Assembly: GCA_947465645.1 (NCBI GenBank)
Contig: CANIBQ010000066.1
Coordinates: 1-28,402 of the forward strand
Source: Acidobacteriota bacterium
Lineage (GTDB): Bacteria > Acidobacteriota > Vicinamibacteria > Vicinamibacterales > UBA2999
DNA length: 28,402 bases
Direction: 5' to 3'
Made by a program: the position numbers and the translations under genes. Under the pieces are notes generated by a model. The model was not told the origin of the DNA, made no database searches, and worked only from the letters and a program-made list of their open reading frames with translations. Below, one piece after another: positions 1 through 8,060 of the stretch (the first letter of the stretch is position 1; every line of letters begins with the position of its first letter).

Positions 1-1
1 C

Positions 2-727
2 ACGACGGCCGTGAACCTTGCCGCGGCGCTCGCGATGCGCGGGCGCAAGACGCTGCTCATTGACCTCGACCCCCAGGCCAACAGCAGTATCTCGTTCCTC
101 GACCACTCGACGATCACGCTGAGCACCTACGACGCGATCGCGGACCCGGCGATCTCGCTCGAGCAGATCATCCAGCCGGCGACCCTGCCAAACCTGTTCA
201 TCGCTCCGGCGCGCATTGGCCTGGCGAAGCTCGAGGCCCGGCTCGTGGGGGAGCTCGATGCCCATTTCAAGCTGAAGGACAAGATTGCGGCGCTGGACGG
301 GGAATACCCGTACATCGTCATCGACTGCCCCCCGGCCCTGGGCCTGCTGACCTTGAATGCACTGGTAGCGGCGACGCACCTGCTCATCCCGATCCAGTCG
401 TCGTACTTCGCTCTCGAGGGGACCGACGACCTGCTGGAAACGATTGAAAAGGTTCGCCAGCGCCCGAACCCGGCGCTCCGGATCCTCGGGGTGGTGATCA
501 CGATGCACGACAAGCGGACGGCGCTGGCCCGGGACATCCGGGAGCAAATCCAGAAGGTGTTCGGCGGGAAGGTCTTCCGCACCGTGATTGCCAAGAGCGT
601 ACGGCTGGAGGAAAGCCCGGCGTACAAGGAATCGATCTTTACGTTCGCGCCGGAGTCATCTGGCGCCACCGACTATTACAGTCTTTGCGAGGAGGTCATC
701 GAACGTGTCGAAGCGCGGACTGCCTAA
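2..727 (+). CDS. parA: ParA-family chromosome-partitioning ATPase (5' truncated by window)
   Basis: ParA/Soj-type deviant Walker ATPase that binds DNA non-specifically and drives segregation of ParB-bound origin regions. The reading frame is open to the window edge and begins T-T-A-V-N-L, the end of the usual KGGVGKTTTAVNLA Walker A box, so only about 10-15 residues are missing. Visible motifs are the Walker A' segment LLIDLDPQANSS (just after the start) and the Walker B segment YIVIDCPPALG near residue 105. The C-terminal end (TDYYSLCEEVIER) is typical of chromosomal ParA. It overlaps parB by 23 bases, so the two are translationally coupled. The GTG at 11 is internal and is not the real start. 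Confidence 0.95.
   Translation, partial: TTAVNLAAALAMRGRKTLLIDLDPQANSSISFLDHSTITLSTYDAIADPAISLEQIIQPATLPNLFIAPARIGLAKLEARLVGELDAHFKLKDKIAALDGEYPYIVIDCPPALGLLTLNALVAATHLLIPIQSSYFALEGTDDLLETIEKVRQRPNPALRILGVVITMHDKRTALARDIREQIQKVFGGKVFRTVIAKSVRLEESPAYKESIFTFAPESSGATDYYSLCEEVIERVEARTA
689..695 (+). promoter_or_regulatory. Ribosome binding site that fixes the parB start
   Basis: GAGGAGG lies inside the 3' end of parA, 9 bases before a GTG at 705. It is the strongest Shine-Dalgarno match I found in the window, and it decides the parB start against longer in-frame readings that would run back into parA. Confidence 0.7.
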
Positions 728-1526
728 CACCCTGCGGATGCGACACGACGAGCATTACGTCGAGGCCCTGGCCGCATCGGCCGGCGCGCCGGTCGGCCAG
801 ATGATCGCCATCGACCTGCTCGACCCCAATCCGGACCAGCCGCGCCAGGTCATGGGAGACCTGTCCGAGCTGATGGCCTCGGTGGCCGAAAAAGGCGTCA
901 TCGAGCCGCTGATCGTCAGGCCCCGCAGCGGCCGCTTTCAGATCATCGCCGGCGAACGCCGGTACCACGCGGCCACACAGGTGGGCCTTCGCGAGCTGCC
1001 CGTCGTCATTCGTGACTGTGACGATGCCGAGGTCATGGAGCTGGCGCTGGTCGAGAACCTCCAGCGCAAGGACCTGACCGCGTTCGAAGAGGCGGAAGCG
1101 CTGCAGCAGTTATCCCAGAAGTGCCGGTACACCCACGAAGACATGGCCCGGAAGCTGGGCAAGTCACGGACGTCGATCACCGAATCGCTGTCGCTGACCA
1201 ACATGCCCGAGGAGGTCCGGAACATCTGTCGGCTGGCAGACATCTCCTCGAAGTCAACGCTGCTGCAGATTGTCCGGCAGTCGGACGCCCAGAAGATGTT
1301 GGCCCTGGTCGAGAAGATGGTGACCCAGGGCGGAGTGACCCGTCAGGAGGTTCGCAAGGAGACCTCGAAGGAGAAGCCTGGACGCCCCAAGTCGTTTACC
1401 TTTTCCTTCCGGCCGCCCACCAGGAGCTTCAACCTCCGGATGAACTTCAAGAAGGGGCGCGTCGACAAGACCGAGATCATCGAAGCGCTCGAGAACATCA
1501 TCAAAGAGCTGAAGTCCTCGAAGTAA
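705..1526 (+). CDS. parB: ParB-family partition protein
   Basis: CTP-dependent DNA-clamp protein that loads at parS sites and is moved by ParA. With the GTG start it is 273 residues, the usual size for a chromosomal ParB. The N-terminal ParB/Srx domain holds GERRYHAA (residues 83-90) and ENLQRKDL (about 117-124), the two signature boxes that bind CTP. A helix-turn-helix follows (YTHEDMARKLGKSRTSITESL). The C-terminal third is basic and ends in a helix-forming stretch. It sits directly after parA in the standard order. No parS-like palindrome (TGTTTCACGTGAAACA type) was found in the window, so the loading sites are probably elsewhere. Confidence 0.95.
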   Translation: MSKRGLPNTLRMRHDEHYVEALAASAGAPVGQMIAIDLLDPNPDQPRQVMGDLSELMASVAEKGVIEPLIVRPRSGRFQIIAGERRYHAATQVGLRELPVVIRDCDDAEVMELALVENLQRKDLTAFEEAEALQQLSQKCRYTHEDMARKLGKSRTSITESLSLTNMPEEVRNICRLADISSKSTLLQIVRQSDAQKMLALVEKMVTQGGVTRQEVRKETSKEKPGRPKSFTFSFRPPTRSFNLRMNFKKGRVDKTEIIEALENIIKELKSSK

Positions 1527-1566
1527 GAGACGGATACCGGACCGGCCAAACATTGCCTATTTCATC

Positions 1567-1586
1567 AACGTCTCATAATAGACGTT
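1567..1586. terminator. Hairpin between convergent parB and the GH57 gene
   Basis: Perfect 7-bp inverted repeat AACGTCT/AGACGTT with a 6-base loop, in an unusually AT-rich patch between two convergent stops. An overlapping alternative stem, CATAA/TTATG (1574-1589), shares its bases, so two exclusive folds are possible. There is no clear T-run. A run of nine C (1617-1625) follows. A bidirectional terminator is the simplest reading. Confidence 0.4.
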
Positions 1587-1633
1587 ATGTTAACTAATAG
1601 GTTCGGGAAGGGCTAACCCCCCCCCTCAATAGC

Positions 1634-3838
1634 TCAGGCCGTCCAGCTCTTCGAGGCGAAGTCGCTGTCTGGCACCTCGAGCTCGATCGGCCGATGCCGG
1701 GGGTGTCGCTCCACCTCGGCCCCTCCCCGGTTCACACCGACGAAGAACGCCACGGGCTCATGCGTGACCACACCAAGGCAGCGAAAGGGAATCCGAAGCT
1801 CGAGAACTCGGCCGGCCGCTCCGCGCAGCCCGGCGCAGTCGCCCGGCGCCACCCGGCCCCAGGAATCGGGGCCCAGCACCTCCAGCCGTACAGAGCCGTC
1901 CTGGGCACTGACGGCGAGTGCGGTTCCTGCCGGGCGCAGGAACTTGAGGCCGACCTCGAACTCCGCAAGCAGCTCGCGCATCGGGCGCGTGCCGTCCAGG
2001 CGGACATAGAGGTGCTCCAGGTCGAATCCGAACTCGATGGCGGCCAGCCCCGGCTCCCGGCTGCCGGACACCTGGTGCATGGTCGTCCCCGCAGCCGGAA
2101 CCACCTCGAACGATCCGGCGCCCATCCACTCGAAGTAGCTGGTCACTTCCCCGTCGACCTCCGGCGTGATGAAGCCGGTTGGCGGGCTCATCTCGACCTG
2201 TGGCGGCTGGGTGGTGATGTTGGTCACGAAGAGCTCTTCCGGGACGGGCTTCTCGAGGGCGCGGTACACGTTCCGGACGTGCCGGCGAAACAGCTCGTCG
2301 AATGCCAGGTCGTGCTCGGAGGAATGGTCGTCGCCGTACCACCAGAACCAGTCGCTGCCTTCGGCGATGAGCATCTCTTCGCGGGCTCGGGCGAGCGAGT
2401 CGGCTGGCAGCCCCGGCGACGCGGCGTTGAGCGCCCGCCTGGCGTCCACGAGCTGGCTCCAGGCCCGATGGTCGTCCTGATGCCCGATCCAGATGTAGAA
2501 GTCGGAGTTGATCCAGGAGCCTGGGAAAATCGACGGGAGCGGCTCGGTGGCGCCTGCGCAGGCCTCGGCCATGGTGACGGTCGTGATCTCGGGGTGTGAG
2601 CCGAGCAGCCCGTAGAGGGCGCGCAGGAAAGGACGCCCCTGGTTGTCGTAGCCCTCCCAGGCGTTCTCGCCATCCAGGATGACGAAAATGGTCGCGTCTC
2701 CCCCGCCGGTCTTCGCCGAATACCTCCGGCCCGCTTCCACGAGCCGGCCAACCAAATCGCCCGCGGCCCCGTCGGGCGACCACGACGCGTAGCTGAAACC
2801 GATCAGGTCAGACAGCGTGTGGTCGCGAAACCCGCAGGCGACCGACTGATGCGCGGGACCCACTCGGTACGGTCGATACAGCAGCTCCGGCTGGTCGACG
2901 TGACCTTCAGCGCTACGGGTGAAATGCCGGCCGAGCGTGCGCGAGAGGATTCCTTCGTCGGTGGCCATCCACGAGAATCCGGCGCTCGCCACGAGCGGCA
3001 GCATCGCATCCGAGACCGATCCCTCCGACGGCCACAATCCCGCCGGCACACGCCCGAAAAGGTCCTTGTGAAGATCGCCGGCCCGGGTGAGCTGCTCCGC
3101 CGCATCTTCAGGGTGCCGGAAGGGTTCCCGGGGCATCCGCGACGTCGGGTGGGTGCGGAGGTAGACGTCGGTATCGCACAGCAGCGGCAGGATCGGGTGA
3201 TAGAAGGGCGAGGCGGAGATCTCCACCTGCCCGCGCGCCGCGGCGTCCCGGTACTCGGGAATCACCTTCTGCAGCACTTCGAGCTCGATCTCCCGAAGCG
3301 TCAGCTTGTCCTCCTCGCTGAAGCCGCGGCCCTTCTCGATCAGCGCGGCGATCCGTCGATCGCCTTCGAAGTAGTACTGATCGACCCACACGAGCTTGTG
3401 CCAGACCTGCAGGTCACGGATGTCATCGACGGTAAAGCGGGCCGCCTGGCCCCGTGCGCTCAGCCCCGTTTCGCTGTCGCGTCTCGCGAGCAGCTCGGCA
3501 TACCGGGGGTACGGTTCGACCATCCGGGCGCGGTGCGCGTGGAAGAAGTTCTCGATGCAGAAGCCGCGCTCCTCCTCCGACAGGCCCGCCGCCGCCTTGA
3601 GGCCCAGCTCCAGGTGCCGGTCGCGCGCCTGGTCCCGCGCGAAGGCGTCGAGCTGCACGAGCAGCGACGGCACCAGGTTGAACGTCGCCTTCACCGACGG
3701 AAACTCGCGCAGCAGCGCGACCATGCCCCAGTAATCCTTGAGGGCGTGGAGGCGCACCCACGGGAGGAAGTGCTCACCCGTTACCAGGTCCTGGTAGAAG
3801 GGCTGATGCATGTGCCACAGGAGGGAGACGCGGGTCAT
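1634..3838 (-). CDS. Glycoside hydrolase family 57 protein (alpha-amylase/4-alpha-glucanotransferase type)
   Basis: 734-residue GH57 protein; members act on alpha-1,4/1,6-glucans by a retaining mechanism. Family motifs are in order: the metal/substrate-site HMHQPFY (residues 9-15), the nucleophile region GLWPSEGS (Glu272), a tryptophan/aspartate motif WMATDEG (about 290-296) and ILDGENAWEG (387-396). The C-terminal part beyond about 560 looks like an added beta-sandwich. No signal peptide is visible, so a cytoplasmic role in glycogen or maltodextrin metabolism is likely. The start is the ATG directly facing the divergent lptF start. Exact substrate specificity cannot be read from the sequence. 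Converges with parB. Confidence 0.9.
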   Translation of the reverse strand: MTRVSLLWHMHQPFYQDLVTGEHFLPWVRLHALKDYWGMVALLREFPSVKATFNLVPSLLVQLDAFARDQARDRHLELGLKAAAGLSEEERGFCIENFFHAHRARMVEPYPRYAELLARRDSETGLSARGQAARFTVDDIRDLQVWHKLVWVDQYYFEGDRRIAALIEKGRGFSEEDKLTLREIELEVLQKVIPEYRDAAARGQVEISASPFYHPILPLLCDTDVYLRTHPTSRMPREPFRHPEDAAEQLTRAGDLHKDLFGRVPAGLWPSEGSVSDAMLPLVASAGFSWMATDEGILSRTLGRHFTRSAEGHVDQPELLYRPYRVGPAHQSVACGFRDHTLSDLIGFSYASWSPDGAAGDLVGRLVEAGRRYSAKTGGGDATIFVILDGENAWEGYDNQGRPFLRALYGLLGSHPEITTVTMAEACAGATEPLPSIFPGSWINSDFYIWIGHQDDHRAWSQLVDARRALNAASPGLPADSLARAREEMLIAEGSDWFWWYGDDHSSEHDLAFDELFRRHVRNVYRALEKPVPEELFVTNITTQPPQVEMSPPTGFITPEVDGEVTSYFEWMGAGSFEVVPAAGTTMHQVSGSREPGLAAIEFGFDLEHLYVRLDGTRPMRELLAEFEVGLKFLRPAGTALAVSAQDGSVRLEVLGPDSWGRVAPGDCAGLRGAAGRVLELRIPFRCLGVVTHEPVAFFVGVNRGGAEVERHPRHRPIELEVPDSDFASKSWTA

Positions 3839-3852
3839 AATTGATGCACCGG

Positions 3853-6159
3853 ATGCGAATAATCGATCGCTACGTGATTCGTGAAGTGCTGCTGCCTTTT
3901 TGTATCGGGCTGCTGGTCTTCACCTTCATGTTAATCATCCCGTATCTCATCCAGTACGCGGAAACCTTCATCGCCAAAGGCGTGCCGACCCTGGTCGTCC
4001 TGCAGGTCATGGCGACCCTCCTGCCGATGGCTCTCGGCCTGACCATCCCGATGTCGCTGCTCCTCGGCCTGCTCGTCGCCTTCGGGCGGCTGTCGGCGGA
4101 CCGCGAGTTCGTGGCACTGCAGGCCTGCGGCGTCAGCCTGCTGCGGCTGATGCGTCCGGTGGCGCTGCTGTCGCTCCTGACCTGGGCCGCAACCTCGTAC
4201 GTGCTGCTCGTGGCAGTTCCCAACGCCAACCAGACGTTCCGCGAGATCACCTACAACATCGTCGCGGCGCGCGCCGAGGGCGAGGTCCGGCCGCGGGTCT
4301 TCTTCGAGGACTTTCCCGACCTGGTGATCTACGTTCGCGAGATTCCCGCCACGGGTGGCTGGAACGACGTCTTCATGGCCGACAACCGCCCGGGCAAGGC
4401 GCCATCCGTGTTCATGGCGCGCCACGGCCGTGTGCTGCTCAATCGCGAGGAGCGCACCGTGGAAATGGTGCTCGAGGAGGGCGCGCGTCACACCGCGGAT
4501 TCGGCAGGCAAGTACGAGGTGGTCACGTTCAGGCAGATGTTGATCAGCCTCAATCCGGAAAGCGTGTTTCCGCGCACCGGTCCGGCCAAGGGCGCCCGCG
4601 AGATGTCGATCGCCGAGCTGCAGACCCGCGCCGCGGAACTCGAAGCCACGGGCGTGTACCCCCACACCGAGCTGTTCGAGATCCAGAAGAAGTTCTCGAT
4701 CCCGATTGCGTGTCTGGTGTTCGGCCTGATCGGCCTCGGCCTCGGCGCGTCCAATCGCCGCGACGGCAAGCTGGCGAGCTTCGTGGTCGGGATCGTCGTC
4801 ATCTTCATCTACTACGTCCTGCTGTGGCTCGGACAATCGCTCGTGCGCGGTCATCTGGTGGCGCCCTGGGTCGCCGCCTGGCTTCCGAACATCGTCCTCG
4901 GCGGGCTGGGCGGCCTGCTGTTCCTGTGGCGGGATCGCGCGGCCGACCAGCCGATTCGCATTCCGCTGCCGTCGTTCAGGAAGCGGACGCGCATCGCGGC
5001 CGCGCCGCCGGCGGGCCTCCCGGCGCCCACGAGCGGGGCAACCATCCGCATTCCCACGCTGCGCTTTCCCGGCCCAAGCCTCCTCGATCGATACGTGGCC
5101 ATGAGCTACGCGCGAGTGGCGGGTCTCTCCGCGATTTCGATGGCCGGTATCTTCTACATCGCCACGTTCCTCGATCTGTCCGACAAGGTGTTCAGGGGCG
5201 ACGCCACGTGGGGCATGCTCGGGTCGTACCTCTGGTACGCCACGCCGCAGTACGTCTATTACATCCTTCCGCTGTCCGTGCTCCTTGGAACGCTGGTCAC
5301 GATCGGCCTGCTCACGAAGAACAGCGAACTGGTGGTGATGAAGGCCTGCGGCATCAGCCTGTACCGCGTCGCGCTGCCAATGCTCGTCGGGGCGGTGGTC
5401 GCAGGCGGAATCCTGTTCGCGCTCGAGGAGAGCGTGCTCGGACCGTCGAACCGGCGCGCCGAGGCGATCCGCTACGTGATCCGGGGCGGGTCGCTGCAGA
5501 CCTTCGACGTCCTGAATCGGCGCTGGGTCGCCGGCAGCGACGGCCAGATATACCACTACGACTACTTCGACGCGCGCACGCAGCGATTCAGCGGCCTCTC
5601 GATCTTCGAGTTCGGCGAGGAGATGCAGACGCTCGCGCGCCGTACGTACGCCGACCTCGCGATCTCCGAAGGCGGCGGCTCCGCCTGGCGCCTGGAGCGC
5701 GGGTGGACGCGCGAATTCCTGCCGACCGGGGATACGAGGGCGTTCACGCCGTTCGAGCGCGAGCCGTTCACCATCGAGCCGGCGAGCTATTTCGCGACCG
5801 AGAGTCCGGACGAGCGGTTCATGAGCTATTCGCAGTTGCGCGGCTACATCGACCGGCTGCGCACGGGCGGGTTCGACATCAGCGAACAGCAGGTGGCGCT
5901 GGAGCGAAAGATCTCGTTTCCCTTCGTCACGCTCGTCATGACGCTGCTCGCCGTCCCCTTTGCGGTCACGACGGGACGGCGTGGCGCGATGTACGGCATC
6001 GGGGTGGGGATCGTCCTCGCCATCGTCTACTGGGTGACGATCAGCGTATTTGCCGCGCTCGGCACGGGCGGACTCGTGGCGCCGATGCTCGCTGCCTGGG
6101 CGCCAAACCTCCTCTTCGGCGCCGGCGCCGGCTATCTCCTCCTGACCGTCAGGACGTGA
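3853..6159 (+). CDS. LptF-LptG fused LPS-transport permease
   Basis: Two complete YjgP/YjgQ-type permeases in one polypeptide of 768 residues, about twice the size of a single LptF or LptG. The N-terminal half (about 1-370) starts MRIIDRYVIREVL, has paired N- and C-terminal membrane segments around a periplasmic beta-jellyroll, and carries the coupling-helix region ACGVSLLRL. A Pro/Ala-rich linker (about 371-405) leads to a second copy starting LLDRYVAMSYARV with ACGISLYRV. Together with an LptB ATPase encoded elsewhere, it would extract LPS from the inner membrane and pass it to LptC/LptA. ATG at 3853 is chosen because single-domain LptF proteins start there; ATG 3844 and TTG 3841 are alternatives. 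No clear Shine-Dalgarno sequence is seen. Confidence 0.93.
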   Translation: MRIIDRYVIREVLLPFCIGLLVFTFMLIIPYLIQYAETFIAKGVPTLVVLQVMATLLPMALGLTIPMSLLLGLLVAFGRLSADREFVALQACGVSLLRLMRPVALLSLLTWAATSYVLLVAVPNANQTFREITYNIVAARAEGEVRPRVFFEDFPDLVIYVREIPATGGWNDVFMADNRPGKAPSVFMARHGRVLLNREERTVEMVLEEGARHTADSAGKYEVVTFRQMLISLNPESVFPRTGPAKGAREMSIAELQTRAAELEATGVYPHTELFEIQKKFSIPIACLVFGLIGLGLGASNRRDGKLASFVVGIVVIFIYYVLLWLGQSLVRGHLVAPWVAAWLPNIVLGGLGGLLFLWRDRAADQPIRIPLPSFRKRTRIAAAPPAGLPAPTSGATIRIPTLRFPGPSLLDRYVAMSYARVAGLSAISMAGIFYIATFLDLSDKVFRGDATWGMLGSYLWYATPQYVYYILPLSVLLGTLVTIGLLTKNSELVVMKACGISLYRVALPMLVGAVVAGGILFALEESVLGPSNRRAEAIRYVIRGGSLQTFDVLNRRWVAGSDGQIYHYDYFDARTQRFSGLSIFEFGEEMQTLARRTYADLAISEGGGSAWRLERGWTREFLPTGDTRAFTPFEREPFTIEPASYFATESPDERFMSYSQLRGYIDRLRTGGFDISEQQVALERKISFPFVTLVMTLLAVPFAVTTGRRGAMYGIGVGIVLAIVYWVTISVFAALGTGGLVAPMLAAWAPNLLFGAGAGYLLLTVRT

Positions 6160-6164
6160 TGCGG

Positions 6165-6185
6165 CGCGGACCTTTACGGTCCGCG
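6165..6185. repeat. Short palindromic repeat, GGACC-GTAAA family
   Basis: Perfect 8-bp stem CGCGGACC/GGTCCGCG with loop TTTAC (GTAAA on the minus strand). It lies in the gap between two convergent genes and overlaps the stop codon of the PHP-domain gene. The same core recurs at 16182-16202, 16271-16291 and 27075-27095, so this is a dispersed family and not just a local terminator, although it may act as one here. Confidence 0.8.
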
Positions 6186-7904
6186 ACCGTACCTCACGTC
6201 GTCGATCCACACCTGACCGCTGGCGCCGATCTCCGCATTCACGGTGTCGACGACGAACAGCACCGATTGCACCGCAGACAGATCCGGACGCGGCTGGCTC
6301 GTCGCTCCGCGCGGCCTCAGATCATCGACGGCGATCGTGAACGGTCTCGGCGTCGTGTCGAGATAGATCGAACGATGCCACCGCTCCCCCTCCGGCCCGT
6401 TCGGCACGCGAAGCTGCACCGACATCCGCATCGGACGATCGGAGCGCGCCATGAACATCAGGCGGTTGGACCCTGCCAGCTCGGAACCCGCCGGCATCAC
6501 CAGCGCGGCAAACGGGCTTCCTGACTGGGTTCCTCCGAGCGCGTACCGAAAGGAGACCTGCGTCCCCGGCACTGCGGGCACAACATCCACCGCTCCCAGC
6601 GAGGACTGACTCTTTTCGATCGTCCAGCCGGTCGCGGGCCCGTTGCTGTACTGCACCGCGACGCTCGCCGGTGCCGTGAGCGGCGCCGATGTCGTGGCGC
6701 CTGGCGCCGGCGCCACCGGCGCGGGCGCAGGCCGGCCGACGTAAATCGGATTGGACACGATCCATGGAACCGGTGGCTGCCCTGGCGAACCGGGCAACTG
6801 CACTTCCACGCGGTAGACCGCGCGCTCCGGCCCGGCCATGTGCTCGAGGCTGGCGCCGCGTGCCGTCGCGGCCGGTGCTCCATTCTCGAGCAGCACGATG
6901 TCCGCGTCCGCCGGCGCCTGCACCTGCACGCGCAGCGTGATCGGCGATGCTGCCGGGAGATCGTCACCGCCGGTCGCCGTTCCCTCGCTGCTCGTCGCAG
7001 TAAACGACAGCACCGCTGCGCCGCCCACCGCGTCGATGGTCGAATAGACGTGCCCCGCGCGAATCGCGGCGATCACCGCCGCCGCGTCGGCTGGTGCCTC
7101 GCCGGTGAGCACCACGTTCGGAAGCGAAATCGAGAACGCGCGGAAGCTATCCTCGTAGGTGGGGATGTGGATCGATGCGCCGCCGTCGTACGGCTCGCCG
7201 ACCGTGCGCAGACCGACGCGTGCGTGCGCGTCAGCCGCCGCCACGGCGACGAGCTTGCGATCGAGGGTGGCGGCGTCCCATCGCCGCAGCACCTCCTCGG
7301 GTCTGTCGAGCAGCATCGCCACGGATTCGGCCCGTCGCACCGGGTAACTGAACAAGAGGCGCGCCAGCAGCCACTTCGATTCGTCCCGCCATTCGCTGTC
7401 GGCGTTCAGCCACTCGAGCCCGGCGATCGGCGCGTCCCAATCGGTCCATCCAAGCTCCGGCTTCACTGAACCGGGATGCGCCGCCAGGGCAAACCCGCCG
7501 AGCCGCGCGACGTCGTCGAGGACGTCCCGCGGCTCGCCCGCGAGCGGATATGGCGATCTCGCCAGGCCGAGCGCGACGACGTGGCCGCCATCGGTGCTGA
7601 TTTCCACCGCGTCAATGGCGAGAACACCGCCCCGGTACTGCGGCGCGTCGACCTCGCGGGTCGCGTCTCCGTGGTCGGTCAGGATGATGAACTTCAAGCC
7701 GGCAGCCGCCGCGGCCGCCGCGACCTCGTCTACCGTGCCGGTGCCGTCGCCGTCGGACCGGCGCGTGTGAATGTGAATCGCACCGCGCACCGGCACGGCC
7801 GTCACGCCGGGGGGCATCGGAGACAACGGCCTCGCCGCGGGCGGTGCGAGAAACCACGCGGCCAGCGGGACGACGACGATGACGGCGAGCAGGCCCTTGA
7901 TCAC
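6174..7904 (-). CDS. Membrane-anchored PHP-domain metal-dependent phosphoesterase-like protein
   Basis: 576 residues starting with a GTG. An N-terminal hydrophobic segment (about 4-20) should anchor it, with the rest outside the cytoplasm. The PHP domain follows: HIH (44-46), an acidic D51, LTDHGD (75-80), a downstream Glu and His (101, 108), AHPG (142-145) and a late AADAHAR. These are the metal ligands of PHP phosphoesterases related to histidinol phosphatase and the DNA polymerase III PHP domain. The C-terminal third (about 300-576) is Ala/Pro-rich and beta-strand-rich, ending in a possible carbohydrate-binding-like fold. Extracytoplasmic PHP proteins are uncommon and no substrate can be assigned. 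A hairpin lies just upstream of the start (7909-7921). Confidence 0.8.
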   Translation of the reverse strand: MIKGLLAVIVVVPLAAWFLAPPAARPLSPMPPGVTAVPVRGAIHIHTRRSDGDGTGTVDEVAAAAAAAGLKFIILTDHGDATREVDAPQYRGGVLAIDAVEISTDGGHVVALGLARSPYPLAGEPRDVLDDVARLGGFALAAHPGSVKPELGWTDWDAPIAGLEWLNADSEWRDESKWLLARLLFSYPVRRAESVAMLLDRPEEVLRRWDAATLDRKLVAVAAADAHARVGLRTVGEPYDGGASIHIPTYEDSFRAFSISLPNVVLTGEAPADAAAVIAAIRAGHVYSTIDAVGGAAVLSFTATSSEGTATGGDDLPAASPITLRVQVQAPADADIVLLENGAPAATARGASLEHMAGPERAVYRVEVQLPGSPGQPPVPWIVSNPIYVGRPAPAPVAPAPGATTSAPLTAPASVAVQYSNGPATGWTIEKSQSSLGAVDVVPAVPGTQVSFRYALGGTQSGSPFAALVMPAGSELAGSNRLMFMARSDRPMRMSVQLRVPNGPEGERWHRSIYLDTTPRPFTIAVDDLRPRGATSQPRPDLSAVQSVLFVVDTVNAEIGASGQVWIDDVRYGRGP

Positions 7905-7908
7905 GATC

Positions 7909-8060
7909 GAGGCTCCGCCTCAGACCGCCGGGAAATACTCTGACGGCTCCGCCTCGCTAGTGGCAGTATCTTTTGGCCCCGGCTCCGCCGGGGCGTACAC
8001 GTCTTGAAGCGCACTCGAGATACTTGACTCATATGGTGAGGACCTGGCCCCTCAAGACGT
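7909..8060. repeat. Composite repeat block between xerD and the PHP gene
   Basis: This gap has no gene. It holds three hairpins with a TCC loop flanked by GGC/GCC (7909-7921, 7945-7953 and the strongest, GCCCCGGC/GCCGGGGC at 7976-7994). Around the last is a 7-bp inverted repeat AGTATCT/AGATACT (7965-7971 and 8018-8024). Interlocking with that is a 9-bp inverted repeat ACGTCTTGA/TCAAGACGT (7999-8007 and 8052-8060) ending exactly at the xerD stop. The nested layout looks like a non-coding mobile repeat. Confidence 0.65.

Noticed and set aside
588..704. Extended N-terminus for parB within parA
   Set aside because: The extension is Arg/Ser-rich, without ParB similarity, and a strong ribosome site points to GTG 705.
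3931..6210. A 759-codon open frame antisense to lptFG, and a 874-codon frame in another register of the same region
   Set aside because: Composition is Arg/His/Asp-rich without any domain, and the opposite or other frame is an unmistakable LptF-LptG protein. Long shadow frames are expected at this GC content.
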